From: CAZTNW01 sp964614945
Lineage (GTDB): Bacteria; Caldisericota; JANLFM01
Length of the DNA: 64,000 nucleotides
Assembly: GCA_964614945.1 (NCBI GenBank)
Contig: CAZTNW010000003.1
Location: 186,001-250,000 of the forward strand
Reading direction: 5' to 3'
Numbering within the stretch: position 1 is the first letter of the stretch; every line of letters starts with the position of its first letter. The notes under the pieces were generated by a model, which was not told the DNA's origin, ran no database searches, and worked only from the letters and a program-made list of their open reading frames with translations. Below are positions 25,208-33,793 of the stretch, piece after piece. Both the position numbers and the translations under genes were made by a program.

Positions 25208-26406
25208 CTAATCCTCCATTTCTTCCGCCAGGATTTTTCCGGCTTCATCCGCACTTATCTCTTTCCGCTCTTCTACATAACGCGCCAGTTTGGAATGAAA
25301 TTTCCTCCCGCCACCCAGGGCAATGGCGCCGACAGCATGGCCCTGCTGGAGCACCAGCTTATAATAATCCTTATTTCTACGATAGGTCCTCACCTGATAT
25401 CCTTCCTCTCCCTCGGGCATAGCTCTGCCGATCACCGTGAGATCTGTACCTACAACCTTGAGGGTGTGAGCAAGCGTGGTTCCCTGATAAAACTTCTCCT
25501 CCCCCCGGATATTGGAGACGACGATTGGCGCCTGTTCAAGACAAGGAGGGATGATACCCCAGTTTTTCCCTCTCCATTCGGCGGCATCCCCCAGGGCGAA
25601 AACTCCTCGCGCCTGGGTCTCCATCCTGTCATCCACCAGGATGCCAAAATTAGAGGGAATGCCCGATTCTGCTAAGTAGGAAAGCTCAGGCTTCACGCCG
25701 GCTGAGACGATGACTAAGTCGGCGGGGATACTCTCCCCATTTTCAAGCATCAATCCCTCGACATGGCTCTCTCCCAGGAAGGACTTGGCCGCGCGTGCCA
25801 GAATGATCTGCAAGCCAAGTTCGGTTAATATCTCCCGCAATATCTTCGCTCCTTCCTCATCAAGCTGGCGGGGTAGGAGGCGGCTGCTGCGCTCCACGAC
25901 AACGGTCTCCAGGTTCAAAGAGCGAAGACCATGGGCGGCCTCCAGGCCGAGAAGTCCTCCTCCCAGAATGACGGCCCTTCTGGATTTGCTGGCCTTCTCT
26001 CGAATCACCTTTGCATCCGCTAAGGTGCGCAGGGTGAAGATACCCGGCAAATGAGCATTGGGGATGGGAGGGATCAGGGCTTTTGAACCGGTCGCCAGGA
26101 TGAGAAAGTCGTATCCCAGCTCAAGTCCCGAGGAAAGCAGCACGCGTCTTCGCTTGACCTCTACAGACTGAACGGAAGTCCGATAAGAAACCGAAATCCT
26201 CCGCTCATCGTACCAGCGAGGGGGATAAAAAAAGAGCTTCTCCTGCTCCAGTTCCCCCTTGAGGTAATCGATCAGGCGAGGGCGCATGTAGAAAGGGTAA
26301 GCCTCCTGCGCGACAATGTGGATCTTCAGTTCCTGTTCCCTCTCTCGCAACAACCTGGCCACAGTAATACCGGCGATTCCGTTCCCTGCTATCAGGCAAC
26401 AAGCCA
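25208..26406 (-). CDS. FAD/NAD(P)-dependent oxidoreductase, probable NADH:rubredoxin reductase
   Basis: The 399-residue flavoprotein has two Rossmann motifs: LIAGNGIAGITVARLLRE at the N-terminus (FAD) and AVILGGGLLGLEAAHGL about residue 143 (NAD), plus ILATGSKALIPP, and the C-terminal FAD contact GVFALGDAAEW. This is the NROR/nitrite reductase-like family. Direct coupling to rubredoxin points to reducing rubredoxin with NAD(P)H. ATG at 26406 is preferred over the GTG two codons earlier because GGAGGG lies five bases before it. Confidence 0.88.
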
Positions 26407-26430
26407 TTTGCACCCTCCGTGGAGAATCAT

Positions 26431-27339
26431 TTAAAAGAAAATGGTTCCCTCCATCGCCGCAACGATCTTTCCTCCCACCTTCACCTTGTAGGGATGGCCG
26501 GCTTTATTCACCTTTACTTCCACATAGAGGCGGCTGGGCCTGCCCATCTCCTCGCCCTGTTCTATCACGAAATTCATCTCCCTGGGCAATAATTTTCGCA
26601 CCGCAAGATAAGCGCCCATGCCGCCAGCCGCGCTGCCGGTAGCAGGGTCCTCGCGCACGTTATGTCTGGGAGCGAAGAACCGCGAATGAACAAGGGTGCT
26701 CTTGTCCAGGGTCTCCAGGCAAAAAACACAACAGCCGGCCAGGTTAAGCTTCTTCTCTATCTCGCGCAGTTCGAAAAATTTTGGCTTCAGCTCGCTTACA
26801 TCCTTCAGGCCGGGAAGGGGAACAAAGAGCTGGGGAAGGCCGGTGGAGATGACGGCGACCTCCAATCCGGTCCCTCGAATCAAATCCTCTTCGACCCCTA
26901 AAGCAGCCGCCAATTCCTGATAACCTGTAATGCAGGCCCCTAACTCTGTTTCTTTCTGCGTCATGACCACCCGGTCGATCTCTCCATTCCTCAGGTAAAT
27001 CTCCAGGGGAAGGACGCCTATTTGCAGCTCCTGATTGATGACGGTGACGGGCTCTTCAAGGGGAAACCGGCCGAGATCCGCCATAACGAAGGCGGTACCC
27101 AGAGAGGGGTGACCGGCGAAAGGAATCTCCGCGGCGGGAGTGAAAATCCTCACTCGATAGGCCGCTTCTTTTGCTTCCGGCCGGAACACGAAGGTCGTCT
27201 CGGAAGTGCCCATCTCCCGCGCAATGCTCTGCATCTCCCCCTCAGAGAGGCCGGAAGCGTCCGGAATTACGACCAGAGGGTTGCCACTGAAAAGCTTGTC
27301 CGTAAAGACGTTCACTCGATAAAAAGCGACTGTCTTCAT
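26431..27339 (-). CDS. PhzF-family isomerase/epimerase
   Basis: The 302-residue protein has the PhzF fold: FYRVNVFTDKLFSGNPLVVIPDA at the start, the catalytic Glu in MGTSETTFVF, FAGHPSLGTAFV, and the C-terminal DPATGSAAGGMGAYL. PhzF proteins isomerise small metabolites by proton transfer; only one subfamily makes phenazines and there is no phenazine cluster here. The substrate is unknown. AGGAGGAAGGGG precedes the ATG. The gene is 25 bases upstream of the flavoprotein gene on the same strand. Confidence 0.88.
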   Translation of the reverse strand: MKTVAFYRVNVFTDKLFSGNPLVVIPDASGLSEGEMQSIAREMGTSETTFVFRPEAKEAAYRVRIFTPAAEIPFAGHPSLGTAFVMADLGRFPLEEPVTVINQELQIGVLPLEIYLRNGEIDRVVMTQKETELGACITGYQELAAALGVEEDLIRGTGLEVAVISTGLPQLFVPLPGLKDVSELKPKFFELREIEKKLNLAGCCVFCLETLDKSTLVHSRFFAPRHNVREDPATGSAAGGMGAYLAVRKLLPREMNFVIEQGEEMGRPSRLYVEVKVNKAGHPYKVKVGGKIVAAMEGTIFF

Positions 27340-27442
27340 GTTTCCCCTTCCTCCTTTTACAAATCTTTTTCTGTCCCCAGCGGGACAGCCTCGATCGAAT
27401 CACCTCCTTCAAGGCTTTTTTCAAATCCTCTAAATTCGAGCC

Positions 27443-27970
27443 TCAATCAAGGTAGGATACGATCTCCGAGAGAGGTCGGCGAGACCGAAGCTCGCCTTCT
27501 TCCTCGGGGAAACCAACAGGAAGCAGAGCCACCGGGCGAAAGCTGGAAGGAAGGGAAAGGGCGTCAATTACCCCGTCCTCATCGAAAGCGCCGATCCAGC
27601 AAGAGCCCAGGCCGAGTTCGGTGATCGTCAATAGCATATTCTCCACTGCTGCAGCTGTATCCTGGATCGCGTAGAGTTTCTCCCCTCGCATTCCGTAACG
27701 TGACGCCGAGCGCGCCGGTTCGGCGCAGACAACGATCAAGGCCGGGGCTTGGGCGATGAAATCCTGATCGTGGGCCGCATGGGCAAGAGCCTTCCTCATC
27801 TCTGCGTTTCTCACGACATAGAAGAACCAGGGCTGCTTGTTGCCGGCGGAAGGCGCTCGCTGGGCCGCAATGAGGATCCGGTGGATGCTTTCTTCCGGGA
27901 TGGGATCGGGTCGAAAGGAACGGATACTGCGCCGCTCACGGATAGCCTGAAAAGCAGAGAGCTCTCTCAT
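27443..27970 (-). CDS. Nitroreductase-family protein
   Basis: The 175-residue FMN protein begins AIRERRSIRSFRPDPIPEESI, followed by AAQRAPSAGNKQPWFFYVV (FMN binding) and GLGSCWIGAFDED near residue 125; VALLPVGFPEE and RRPLSEIVSY end it. The family reduces nitro, quinone or flavin substrates with NAD(P)H as a dimer. The substrate is unknown. It lies 13 bases downstream of the HD-domain gene. A stable hairpin (CTGTCCC-CAGC-GGGACAG, 27371-27388) lies in the 103 bases before phzF but lacks a T-run. Confidence 0.88.
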   Translation of the reverse strand: MRELSAFQAIRERRSIRSFRPDPIPEESIHRILIAAQRAPSAGNKQPWFFYVVRNAEMRKALAHAAHDQDFIAQAPALIVVCAEPARSASRYGMRGEKLYAIQDTAAAVENMLLTITELGLGSCWIGAFDEDGVIDALSLPSSFRPVALLPVGFPEEEGELRSRRPLSEIVSYLD

Positions 27971-27983
27971 GTAATTCCTCCCT

Positions 27984-28529
27984 TCAGAGTCCCAGGTGCT
28001 CTCTTACTTCCCGCATAGCTTCAAGGGCTAAGCCTACGAAATCTGCCAGGAGGTAGCCGATCGTCTCGCAGGAGGCGATCTGTTCCCTATTTGCCCCTGC
28101 GGCGAAGCGCTTCTCCTTGAAGCGCTTCAATACGGAATCAGCAGTCAGCGTGGCCAGCCTGTCGGGACGAATGAGGGCAGCAGCGGTTATCAAACCGGTC
28201 ACCTGATCAACCGAACACAGGGCTTTAGCCATCAAGGTGCGGGGTGTTTCTCCATTGTTCTCTCCGTTGTGGGCTCTGACGGCATGGAGAATTTCTTCGG
28301 GGAACCCCAACTCGGCCAAGATTTCTGCTCCTTTGCGTGCATGCTCCTGGGGAGAAGTTTCCTCCGCGTCCAGATCATGCAAGAGTCCCACGATCCCCCA
28401 GGTCTCTTCATTAAATCCGCGCTGGCGAGCGACGGCTTTCATCACGGCTTCGCTCGCCAGCATGTGCTTCACCAGGTTTTCGTTCTTGATATGTCTTCGA
28501 ATTAAAGCGAGAGCTTCCTCTCTATCCAA
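27984..28529 (-). CDS. HD-domain phosphohydrolase
   Basis: The 181-residue protein has a single HD domain: KHMLASEAVMKAVARQ (first His), VGLLHDLDAEE (the HD pair at about 51-52), QEHARKGAEILAELGFPEEI and AVRAHNGENNG, then a Asp in LCSVDQVTGLI. Stand-alone proteins of this HDIG type are metal-dependent phosphohydrolases acting on nucleotides; the substrate is not known. First gene of a probable minus-strand run HD-nitroreductase-phzF-flavoprotein-rubredoxin. Confidence 0.85.
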   Translation of the reverse strand: MDREEALALIRRHIKNENLVKHMLASEAVMKAVARQRGFNEETWGIVGLLHDLDAEETSPQEHARKGAEILAELGFPEEILHAVRAHNGENNGETPRTLMAKALCSVDQVTGLITAAALIRPDRLATLTADSVLKRFKEKRFAAGANREQIASCETIGYLLADFVGLALEAMREVREHLGL

Positions 28530-28611
28530 TATGTCACCCCTTCTTTTGAGTAAATTTTAGAGTGAGAGGGGCAAAGGAGCAATACTTCTCGCGCCGGACG
28601 AGAAGTCACCC

Positions 28612-28641
28612 TTGACGAGAAGGGCCGGCAAAGGCCAAAAT
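28612..28641 (+). promoter_or_regulatory. Promoter of the tRNA-Gln gene
   Basis: TTGACG (28612-28617), 18 bp, CAAAAT (28636-28641) predicts a start near 28648, three bases before the mature tRNA. Just upstream is a perfect hairpin ACTTCTCG-7 nt-CGAGAAGT (28584-28606). Confidence 0.55.
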
Positions 28642-28650
28642 ACATTTTGC

Positions 28651-28724
28651 TGGGGAGTCGTCTAGCGGCAGGACTGCAGACTCTGGATCTGCGTACGGTG
28701 GTTCGAATCCATCCTCCCCAGCCA
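28651..28724 (+). tRNA. tRNA-Gln (anticodon CTG)
   Basis: The 7-bp acceptor stem pairs TGGGGAG (28651-28657) with CTCCCCA (28714-28720), followed by G and an encoded CCA. The anticodon stem GCAGA/TCTGC (28676-28680, 28688-28692) encloses loop CTCTGGA, placing anticodon CTG at 28683-28685 (reads CAG). The T arm is GGTGG-TTCGAAT-CCATC. The weak U1-A72 pair fits tRNA-Gln. Confidence 0.95.
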
Positions 28725-29280
28725 GTATCCTCAAAAATGGAGACTGCCAGGGAAATCCGGTCTTTCTCATTTGTCAAACAAAGAAAAGGCCCGCGTTCCT
28801 GTCGTTGTCCCTTAAATCCCGAAAAGCAGTTTTCATGAAATTAGTCCTGGCTGAACATTTCTATCTATCCCCAAGATACCGATTATTCCTGCCCCAAAAG
28901 ACAACCAAGTATTTTAATATCAAATCAAGGGTTTTTTGGACTCGTAAGTTTGTATTTGTAGTTAATAGAACCGAAGATACTGTAGATATGTCCATAGGTT
29001 TAAATTATCAGCCCGTCGTAGGCTATTTCATACCCATATTGACTGGCATATTTTGACAATTCACCATGAGTGGGGTTGCCTTCGTGGGAAATGTGAGCTA
29101 CAACGACAAAAAGCCAGAGGATAGGAGGTGGCAGCGGCCGTACCCAAAAAGATGATCTTCATGAGTGAATTATATCCAAACATTAACAAATATATTTATC
29201 TTGAAGTTTTTCTTGTTTGGAAAAAAATTTCACAGAAAACTAAACATCGTACCTGAAAGATGCTAATATGAGTTTTACGG
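28725..29280. other. AT-richer stretch without a convincing gene
   Basis: About 550 bases after the tRNA are visibly richer in A/T than the surroundings. One open frame (28805-29056, plus, 83 codons) has no ribosome site, no recognisable family and unusual Phe/Tyr/Lys-rich composition, so I do not call it. No terminal inverted repeats, transposase remnant or repeat of the tRNA 3' end was seen. It may be a degraded insertion next to the tRNA. Confidence 0.4.
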
Positions 29281-29402
29281 CTTAACTGCTAAGCTCGGGT
29301 AAGGGAGGATCTGACTGAACTTTTATCCGATAGACCCTGCCAGGTGGATGGGAAAGCAATGAACATAAGGCTAAAGCAGAGAATCGGATCCTCCCTGAGC
29401 TT
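29281..29402. ncRNA. Candidate structured RNA of unknown class
   Basis: A long imperfect stem closes this element: AAGCTC (29291-29296) and AGGGAGGATC (29302-29311) pair with GATCCTCCCT (29387-29396) and GAGCTT (29397-29402), with one 5-nt bulge. Inside, ATCCGAT (29325-29331) can pair with ATCGGAT (29383-29389), which competes with the closing stem. CTGCT (29286-29290) can pair with AGCAG (29375-29379). The strand is uncertain; on the plus strand it would lie about 110 bases before csaA. It resembles no class I know. Confidence 0.35.
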
Positions 29403-29514
29403 TCTTCGACAATCCTCTCAATCACGATTCTACTTTTCACATCGTCCTGAGGGCAACTCTTTTCTAAATACTATGCGGACTGCCCTTGAGTCCTTTTAGA
29501 CAGGAGGTGGAGAG

Positions 29515-29844
29515 ATGATCACCTATGAAGATTTCCTGAAAGTGGAGATGAAGGTGGGAACGATCGTAGAGGTTGCGGACTTCCCTCGAGCACGGAAGCC
29601 TTCGTATCGCCTGAAGATCGACTTTGGGGATCTGGGGGTAAAATCCTCCTCCGCTCAAATTACGGATTTCTACTTAAAAGAGGAACTTTTGGGAAAACAG
29701 GTGATCGCCGTCACTAACTTCCCGGCCAAGAACATTGCCGGTTTCCCCTCCGAGGTCCTGATTTTGGGCGCGGTGCTCGGGGACGGAAAGGTGATCCTCT
29801 TACAGTTGGAGCGGAAAGCACCCGACGGTACGCGGATTCTCTGA
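29515..29844 (+). CDS. csaA: CsaA-like tRNA-binding-domain protein
   Basis: The 109-residue protein is a single OB-fold tRNA-binding domain (as at the end of some aminoacyl-tRNA synthetases): FLKVEMKVGTIVEVADFPRARKPSYRLKIDFG near the start, SSAQITDFY, LLGKQVIAVTNFPAKNIAGFPSEVLILGA, and a short tail. Bacillus CsaA has chaperone and export-related activity and binds tRNA. AGGAGGT lies six bases before the ATG. A small hairpin GGACT-7 nt-AGTCC-TTTT lies immediately upstream of the ribosome site. Confidence 0.9.
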   Translation: MITYEDFLKVEMKVGTIVEVADFPRARKPSYRLKIDFGDLGVKSSSAQITDFYLKEELLGKQVIAVTNFPAKNIAGFPSEVLILGAVLGDGKVILLQLERKAPDGTRIL

Positions 29845-29846
29845 CC

Positions 29847-30284
29847 TCAGCGCAACCACCAATCCTTCGCTCTAATTCGGGCATCGTAAATCATACGGGC
29901 GATGATGTCCGGCAGTTTATTCATTTCGCGTAGATCTTGGATCTGGTGGAAAGGCACCCAACGCACCTCGCGGGCGTCAGTTCCCGCTCGGAGAGAACCC
30001 TGCACATAGCGAGCAAGGTAACCAATCAGGAGGACCTGCTTTTCGAAGCGGGTCTCAGGGTCGAAAGAAAGATAAGCGCCGATCTGCTGAAGGATTTCCA
30101 CCTGACACGCCGTCTCCTCCATGGCTTCCCTCCGGGCACAGTCCTCCAGCGTCTCGCCCATCTCCAGGCTGCCGCCGGGAAGAACCCAGAGATCTTTCCA
30201 ATAGCCATCGACCTGCCTGATGAGAAGGACCTCATCTTTGCGAATTATACAAGCGTAGCAGGCGACCGGATATTTCTCCCTCAT
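29847..30284 (-). CDS. Nudix hydrolase
   Basis: The 145-residue protein carries a complete Nudix box, GGSLEMGETLEDCARREAMEETAC (G-x5-E-x7-RE-x2-EE pattern) at about residues 37-60. Such enzymes hydrolyse nucleoside diphosphates linked to another moiety, needing Mg. Substrate is unknown. ATG 30284 is chosen with AGAGGTG eight bases upstream; a TTG two codons earlier is too close to that site. It is convergent with csaA (two bases apart). Confidence 0.85.
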   Translation of the reverse strand: MREKYPVACYACIIRKDEVLLIRQVDGYWKDLWVLPGGSLEMGETLEDCARREAMEETACQVEILQQIGAYLSFDPETRFEKQVLLIGYLARYVQGSLRAGTDAREVRWVPFHQIQDLREMNKLPDIIARMIYDARIRAKDWWLR

Positions 30285-30339
30285 CGCCAAATCACCTCTT
30301 ATTTGCCTGATCCGATTCTAACCGAGCCTTAGCCGTTTT

Positions 30340-31386
30340 TCAACCGGCGGAGATCGTACCACCACCGAGGACCTCTTCGCCCTGATAAATGACGGCAGCC
30401 TGCCCGGGAGTGACAGCGAATTGGGGTTCCTGGAAACATACTTCGGCGCGATCGGGCAGCAATTGGATTTCCGCCCGGGCTTTTGCGTGGCGATAGCGAA
30501 TTCTTACCTCTGCCGCGAACCTACCCCCTTTGGGGGGAAATGCGACCCAGTGGAGATCCTCCAGATACAGCCGATTGCGCATCGCTTCCTCTTTCGAACC
30601 GACCACCAGGGTATTATCCTGAACTCGAAGCTCCAGCACATAGTAAGGGCCGCCTGCGAGTCGGAGTTGCCTGCGCTGACCGACGGTAAAGGATTGCAGG
30701 CCTTGGTGATGCCCAAGCAGTTTATTCGATCGATCCAAAATGGGACCCGGAACAGCAACGATGCCCGTCTCCTCCAGGTACTGCCGAAGGGAAACGCTCT
30801 GAGGAAGAAAACAAAGGTCCTGGCTTTCCCTGGTGCCATGCCAGATGGGTGCTTTCCCCATCTTGATTTTAACATCCTTCTTCTTCCATTCCCCCAAGGG
30901 GAAGATGATGAAAGGGAGCTTGTCTTGACCAAGCCGATAGAGCATATAGCTTTGGTCCTTCTCTTGGTCCCTGCTCTCCAGGAGGAGAAAAACACCTCTT
31001 TCCGCTGAGAACTTCACGCGCGCATAATGGCCTGTGGCCAGGAATTGAAAACCCTGCTGGCGCGCATAATCGAGCAGAAAGCCGAATTTGATCTCCGCAT
31101 TACAGATAGTGCAGGGATTCGGCGTCCTCCCCCGCCAATATTCATCGAGAGAGCGCTCGATGACCTTTGCATGAAAAAGGTCATCCAAATCCAGAGAGCG
31201 GAAAGGGATAGCCAATCGAGTCGCGCAAAGCCGCGCCTTGGCCTCGGCTTCGACAGGACAACAGCGTGATCGTGGGGAAAGCTTAAGGAAGGCTCCCTCC
31301 ACATCGTAGGCCGAATCGCGCAGTAACCGGGCAGCGAACGAGCTGTCGATACCTCCGCTCATTGCAAGCAGCACTCGTTTTCTCAA
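30340..31386 (-). CDS. mnmA: tRNA-specific 2-thiouridylase
   Basis: The 348-residue protein has the ATP-binding PP-loop SGGIDSSFAARLL at residues 10-22, TPNPCTICNAEIKFG with the catalytic Cys, ATGHYARV, KDQSYMLYRL and SQDLCFLPQ with the second catalytic Cys. It inserts sulfur at C2 of wobble uridine 34 in tRNA-Lys, -Glu and -Gln using a sulfur relay. Length is slightly short but complete. The start is TTG at 31386, giving the usual distance to the PP-loop. Divergent from dinB with a 187-base gap. Confidence 0.95.
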   Translation of the reverse strand: MRKRVLLAMSGGIDSSFAARLLRDSAYDVEGAFLKLSPRSRCCPVEAEAKARLCATRLAIPFRSLDLDDLFHAKVIERSLDEYWRGRTPNPCTICNAEIKFGFLLDYARQQGFQFLATGHYARVKFSAERGVFLLLESRDQEKDQSYMLYRLGQDKLPFIIFPLGEWKKKDVKIKMGKAPIWHGTRESQDLCFLPQSVSLRQYLEETGIVAVPGPILDRSNKLLGHHQGLQSFTVGQRRQLRLAGGPYYVLELRVQDNTLVVGSKEEAMRNRLYLEDLHWVAFPPKGGRFAAEVRIRYRHAKARAEIQLLPDRAEVCFQEPQFAVTPGQAAVIYQGEEVLGGGTISAG

Positions 31387-31438
31387 AGTCTACGCCCTTC
31401 CATTCTCACCATTTTGCTCAATCATAATCCCTCTGCCC

Positions 31439-31468
31439 TTGACATGATTCGAATATTTGTTCGAAAAT
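31439..31468 (+). promoter_or_regulatory. SOS-type promoter of dinB with LexA box
   Basis: TTGACA (31439-31444), 18 bp, GAAAAT (31463-31468). CGAATATTTGTTCG (31450-31463) lies in the spacer and matches the Gram-positive LexA box CGAAC-N4-GTTCG in 9 of 10 defined positions. It is about 110 bases before the dinB ATG. LexA control of an error-prone polymerase is expected biology; lexA itself is not in the window. Confidence 0.7.
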
Positions 31469-31573
31469 GATCGAAATGAGGACCGCCTCGTTCCTCTGCT
31501 TCGACCTCATTCCCTCCCTTAGACATGAGGTATAAACACGAAGGGAGAGGAACTCTATCGCCGAGGAAAGATC

Positions 31574-32752
31574 ATGGAAAGAAGACGCCGCCGCATCATC
31601 CATATAGATATGGATGCTTTCTTCGCCTCGGTGGAGGAGCTGGACTGCCCTTCCCTACGCGGGCTGCCTGTCATTGTCGGGGGGCACCAGACGAAACGTG
31701 GGGTCGTCTCATCGGCTAGTTATCCGGCTCGCGCTTTCGGGGTAAGAGCAGCCATGCCCCTTCGGCAGGCTAAACAGCTGTGCCCGCAGGGCGTTTACCT
31801 TCCGGTACGCATGGAGCGCTACGCTGAGATCTCAGAACAGCTGAGGATGCTCTTTTTTGAATATACCCCTCTCGTCGAGCCGATGGGGTTTGACGAAGCC
31901 TACCTGGATGTCAGCGGCTGCGAGCATCTCTTTGGTTCCGCCCTGGAGATCGGGCGGACTATCCGGCTTCGCGTGCAGGAGGAGGTCGGCCTCTCCTGTT
32001 CGGTGGGAATTTCCTACAACAAGTTCCTGTCGAAAATCGCCTCTGGTTGGAAGAAACCCGGTGGAATAGTACAGATCTTAGAGGAAGACGCCCTGGATTT
32101 TCTAATGGAACTGCCTCTGGAAGAATTACCGGGGGTCGGTTTCCAGACGCAAAAAAGGCTCGAGCGGATGGGGTTGCGCCAAGTAAAGGACCTCGAGACC
32201 ATTCCTCGCCAGGTCCTGTTTGCGAAGTTGGGGCAGTTGGCCCAGGAACTCCTTTCCTACAGCAAGGGGATTGACCCGCGTCCGGTTGTGCCGCTCGCTG
32301 AGCCTAAATCGATGGGAGAGGAGTGCACTTTCGCGGAGGACATAAGCGACTCTCAGGCGCTTCTGCAAGCTCTCTTAGAGATGAACGACCGGCTGTCAAA
32401 GAGGCTACGGGAGGAAGGGTACCTGGCCCGTCGGGTGACAATAAAAATCCGTTACCCTAATTTTCAGACTATTACCCGTTCCTTGACCTTGAGCGCAGCC
32501 ACGAACACCAGCGACCTCCTCCTGCAGGAGGTAAAAACCATATTTTTGAAGGCCAATCCCCCTCAAGTTCGTTTGCTTGGATTGAGCTTCTCCCTGCTTT
32601 CCCCCGGCGAGAAGACCGTCATTCTCTTCAAGGACCACAGCCTGGAGAGGCAAAAGTCCCTCTGTGCGACCCTGGACAAGATCCAGGAAAAATACGGCAA
32701 GGAAGCCATCTCGAGAGCGATCAGGGCTTCGTCCTCAAGGAAGAAGGATTAA
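31574..32752 (+). CDS. dinB: DNA polymerase IV (Y family)
   Basis: The 392-residue polymerase has the N-terminal metal site IIHIDMDAFFASVE (Asp12) and the second acidic pair in MGFDEAYLDVSG (Asp107, Glu108), followed by SCSVGISYNKFLSKIASGWKKP, the helix-hairpin-helix LPGVGFQTQKRLERMG and a little-finger domain. It performs translesion synthesis. GAGGAAAG lies a few bases before the ATG. A LexA-type box in its promoter indicates SOS induction. Its 3' end overlaps the convergent WD40 gene by 32 bases. Confidence 0.95.
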   Translation: MERRRRRIIHIDMDAFFASVEELDCPSLRGLPVIVGGHQTKRGVVSSASYPARAFGVRAAMPLRQAKQLCPQGVYLPVRMERYAEISEQLRMLFFEYTPLVEPMGFDEAYLDVSGCEHLFGSALEIGRTIRLRVQEEVGLSCSVGISYNKFLSKIASGWKKPGGIVQILEEDALDFLMELPLEELPGVGFQTQKRLERMGLRQVKDLETIPRQVLFAKLGQLAQELLSYSKGIDPRPVVPLAEPKSMGEECTFAEDISDSQALLQALLEMNDRLSKRLREEGYLARRVTIKIRYPNFQTITRSLTLSAATNTSDLLLQEVKTIFLKANPPQVRLLGLSFSLLSPGEKTVILFKDHSLERQKSLCATLDKIQEKYGKEAISRAIRASSSRKKD

Positions 32753-33725
32753 ACAAATTCCGGAAAACCGGGCTCAAACCCCTTTTTCTCCCCGGCCAGC
32801 TTGATGAACAGTTCGTTGCAAGCGGGGCCCGGGGACCCAGCAAGGGCTCGAAATTGATCAGGATCGCCGAGAAGCCACGAGTTGCAGCCAGCAGTTCGAG
32901 AGAGGACGGGCGCCAGCGTAAGCCCACTATTTCTCCTTTCAATCTATCCTCCCAGAGAAGGGAACCGGAGTCATCGTAAATGCCGAGTCCTCCATTCGCT
33001 TCGCCCGCAGCCAGGAAACCTGCAGGATGCCAGCAGAGGCCACGTCCCGCGTGAGCAAGCTGTAAAAATAACCTCGAGTTCCCTTTTCCTCCATCCAGCC
33101 AGATGCTTCCGTCATCGCAACTCACGGCGAACTCAGAGCCGTCGCTTCTCCATGAGGATTCGATCCCGGGATAGCTCCGTTCCACCCTGAGCATGCGACC
33201 ATCCATTCTCAAGAGCGACCAGCCATGGGCGCGCGTCACGGAGATAGCCGAGCCGTCCGGCTTCCAGGAGACGTTGAAGGTCTCGTCCTCCAGGCACCAG
33301 GTCCTGAAGGGGATCCTCTTTCCCCAGGCGATGATCTGAACTACTCCATTGGCGCCAACTGCAGCTATATAGCGCCCGTTAGGGGACCAGGACGTACATT
33401 CCACAGATTCCTGCTGGAATAACTGAAGCACCTGAAGCAGCTCCCCGTTCCTTGACCAAAAGCGGACCGAACCATCCCAGGCAGCAGTGGCGATTACATT
33501 CTGCAACGACCAGGTGGCTGAGTTCACTCCCCCCTCATGACCGGAGAGCAGGGTCCGCTTGCCTTCGATTAAATTCAGCAGATATACTTTCCCCGGCTCT
33601 TTGGCGGCAGCTTCGGTTAAAAACTGGCCGTCAGGTGACCAGGAAGGCCACCAGAGGTAGGGGGACCAATCTTCCCTGATCAAGATCTTTTTCAGTTTAT
33701 CCTGCCTCCCCTTAATTTCCTTCAT
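32721..33725 (-). CDS. WD40-repeat beta-propeller protein
   Basis: The ~334-residue protein contains a series of propeller blades with WSPDGQF, ATWSLQNVIATAAWDGSVRFWS, TSWSPNGRYIAAVG, VSWKPDGSAISV, SSWRSDGSEFAVSCDDGSIWL and CWHPAGFLAAGEANGGLGIYD. There is no signal peptide, so it is probably cytosolic and acts as a protein-interaction scaffold. The start is placed at the second ATG of an ATGATG pair, because TATAAT six bases upstream predicts transcription from exactly that A; a longer frame to 33806 would run into the divergent ZIP gene. Function is unknown. Confidence 0.75.
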   Translation of the reverse strand: MKEIKGRQDKLKKILIREDWSPYLWWPSWSPDGQFLTEAAAKEPGKVYLLNLIEGKRTLLSGHEGGVNSATWSLQNVIATAAWDGSVRFWSRNGELLQVLQLFQQESVECTSWSPNGRYIAAVGANGVVQIIAWGKRIPFRTWCLEDETFNVSWKPDGSAISVTRAHGWSLLRMDGRMLRVERSYPGIESSWRSDGSEFAVSCDDGSIWLDGGKGNSRLFLQLAHAGRGLCWHPAGFLAAGEANGGLGIYDDSGSLLWEDRLKGEIVGLRWRPSSLELLAATRGFSAILINFEPLLGPRAPLATNCSSSWPGRKRGLSPVFRNLFNPSSLRTKP

Positions 33726-33793
33726 CATGCGATTATAAAACCTGAACCACGATAAGTCTCCTGATGCTACAATCAGCTGAGAGGAAAACGATG
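33723..33793. promoter_or_regulatory. Divergent promoters of the WD40 and ZIP genes
   Basis: Minus strand: TATAAT (33737-33732) gives a predicted +1 at 33725, the A of an ATG. Plus strand: extended -10 TGCTACAAT (33765-33773) precedes GAGAGGAAA and the ZIP ATG at 33791. The two genes are therefore controlled from about 70 shared bases. Confidence 0.5.

Noticed and set aside
27371..27388. Intrinsic terminator between nitroreductase and phzF genes
   Set aside because: The hairpin is stable, but there is no T-run after it on the transcribed strand.
28805..29056. 83-codon open frame in the gene-free stretch
   Set aside because: No ribosome site, no recognisable family and odd composition in AT-rich DNA; likely chance.
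29331..29379. SRP (4.5S-like) RNA domain in the structured element
   Set aside because: A CAGGT-8 nt-AAGCA pattern is present, but the apical stem bases do not pair and the flanking helices do not match.
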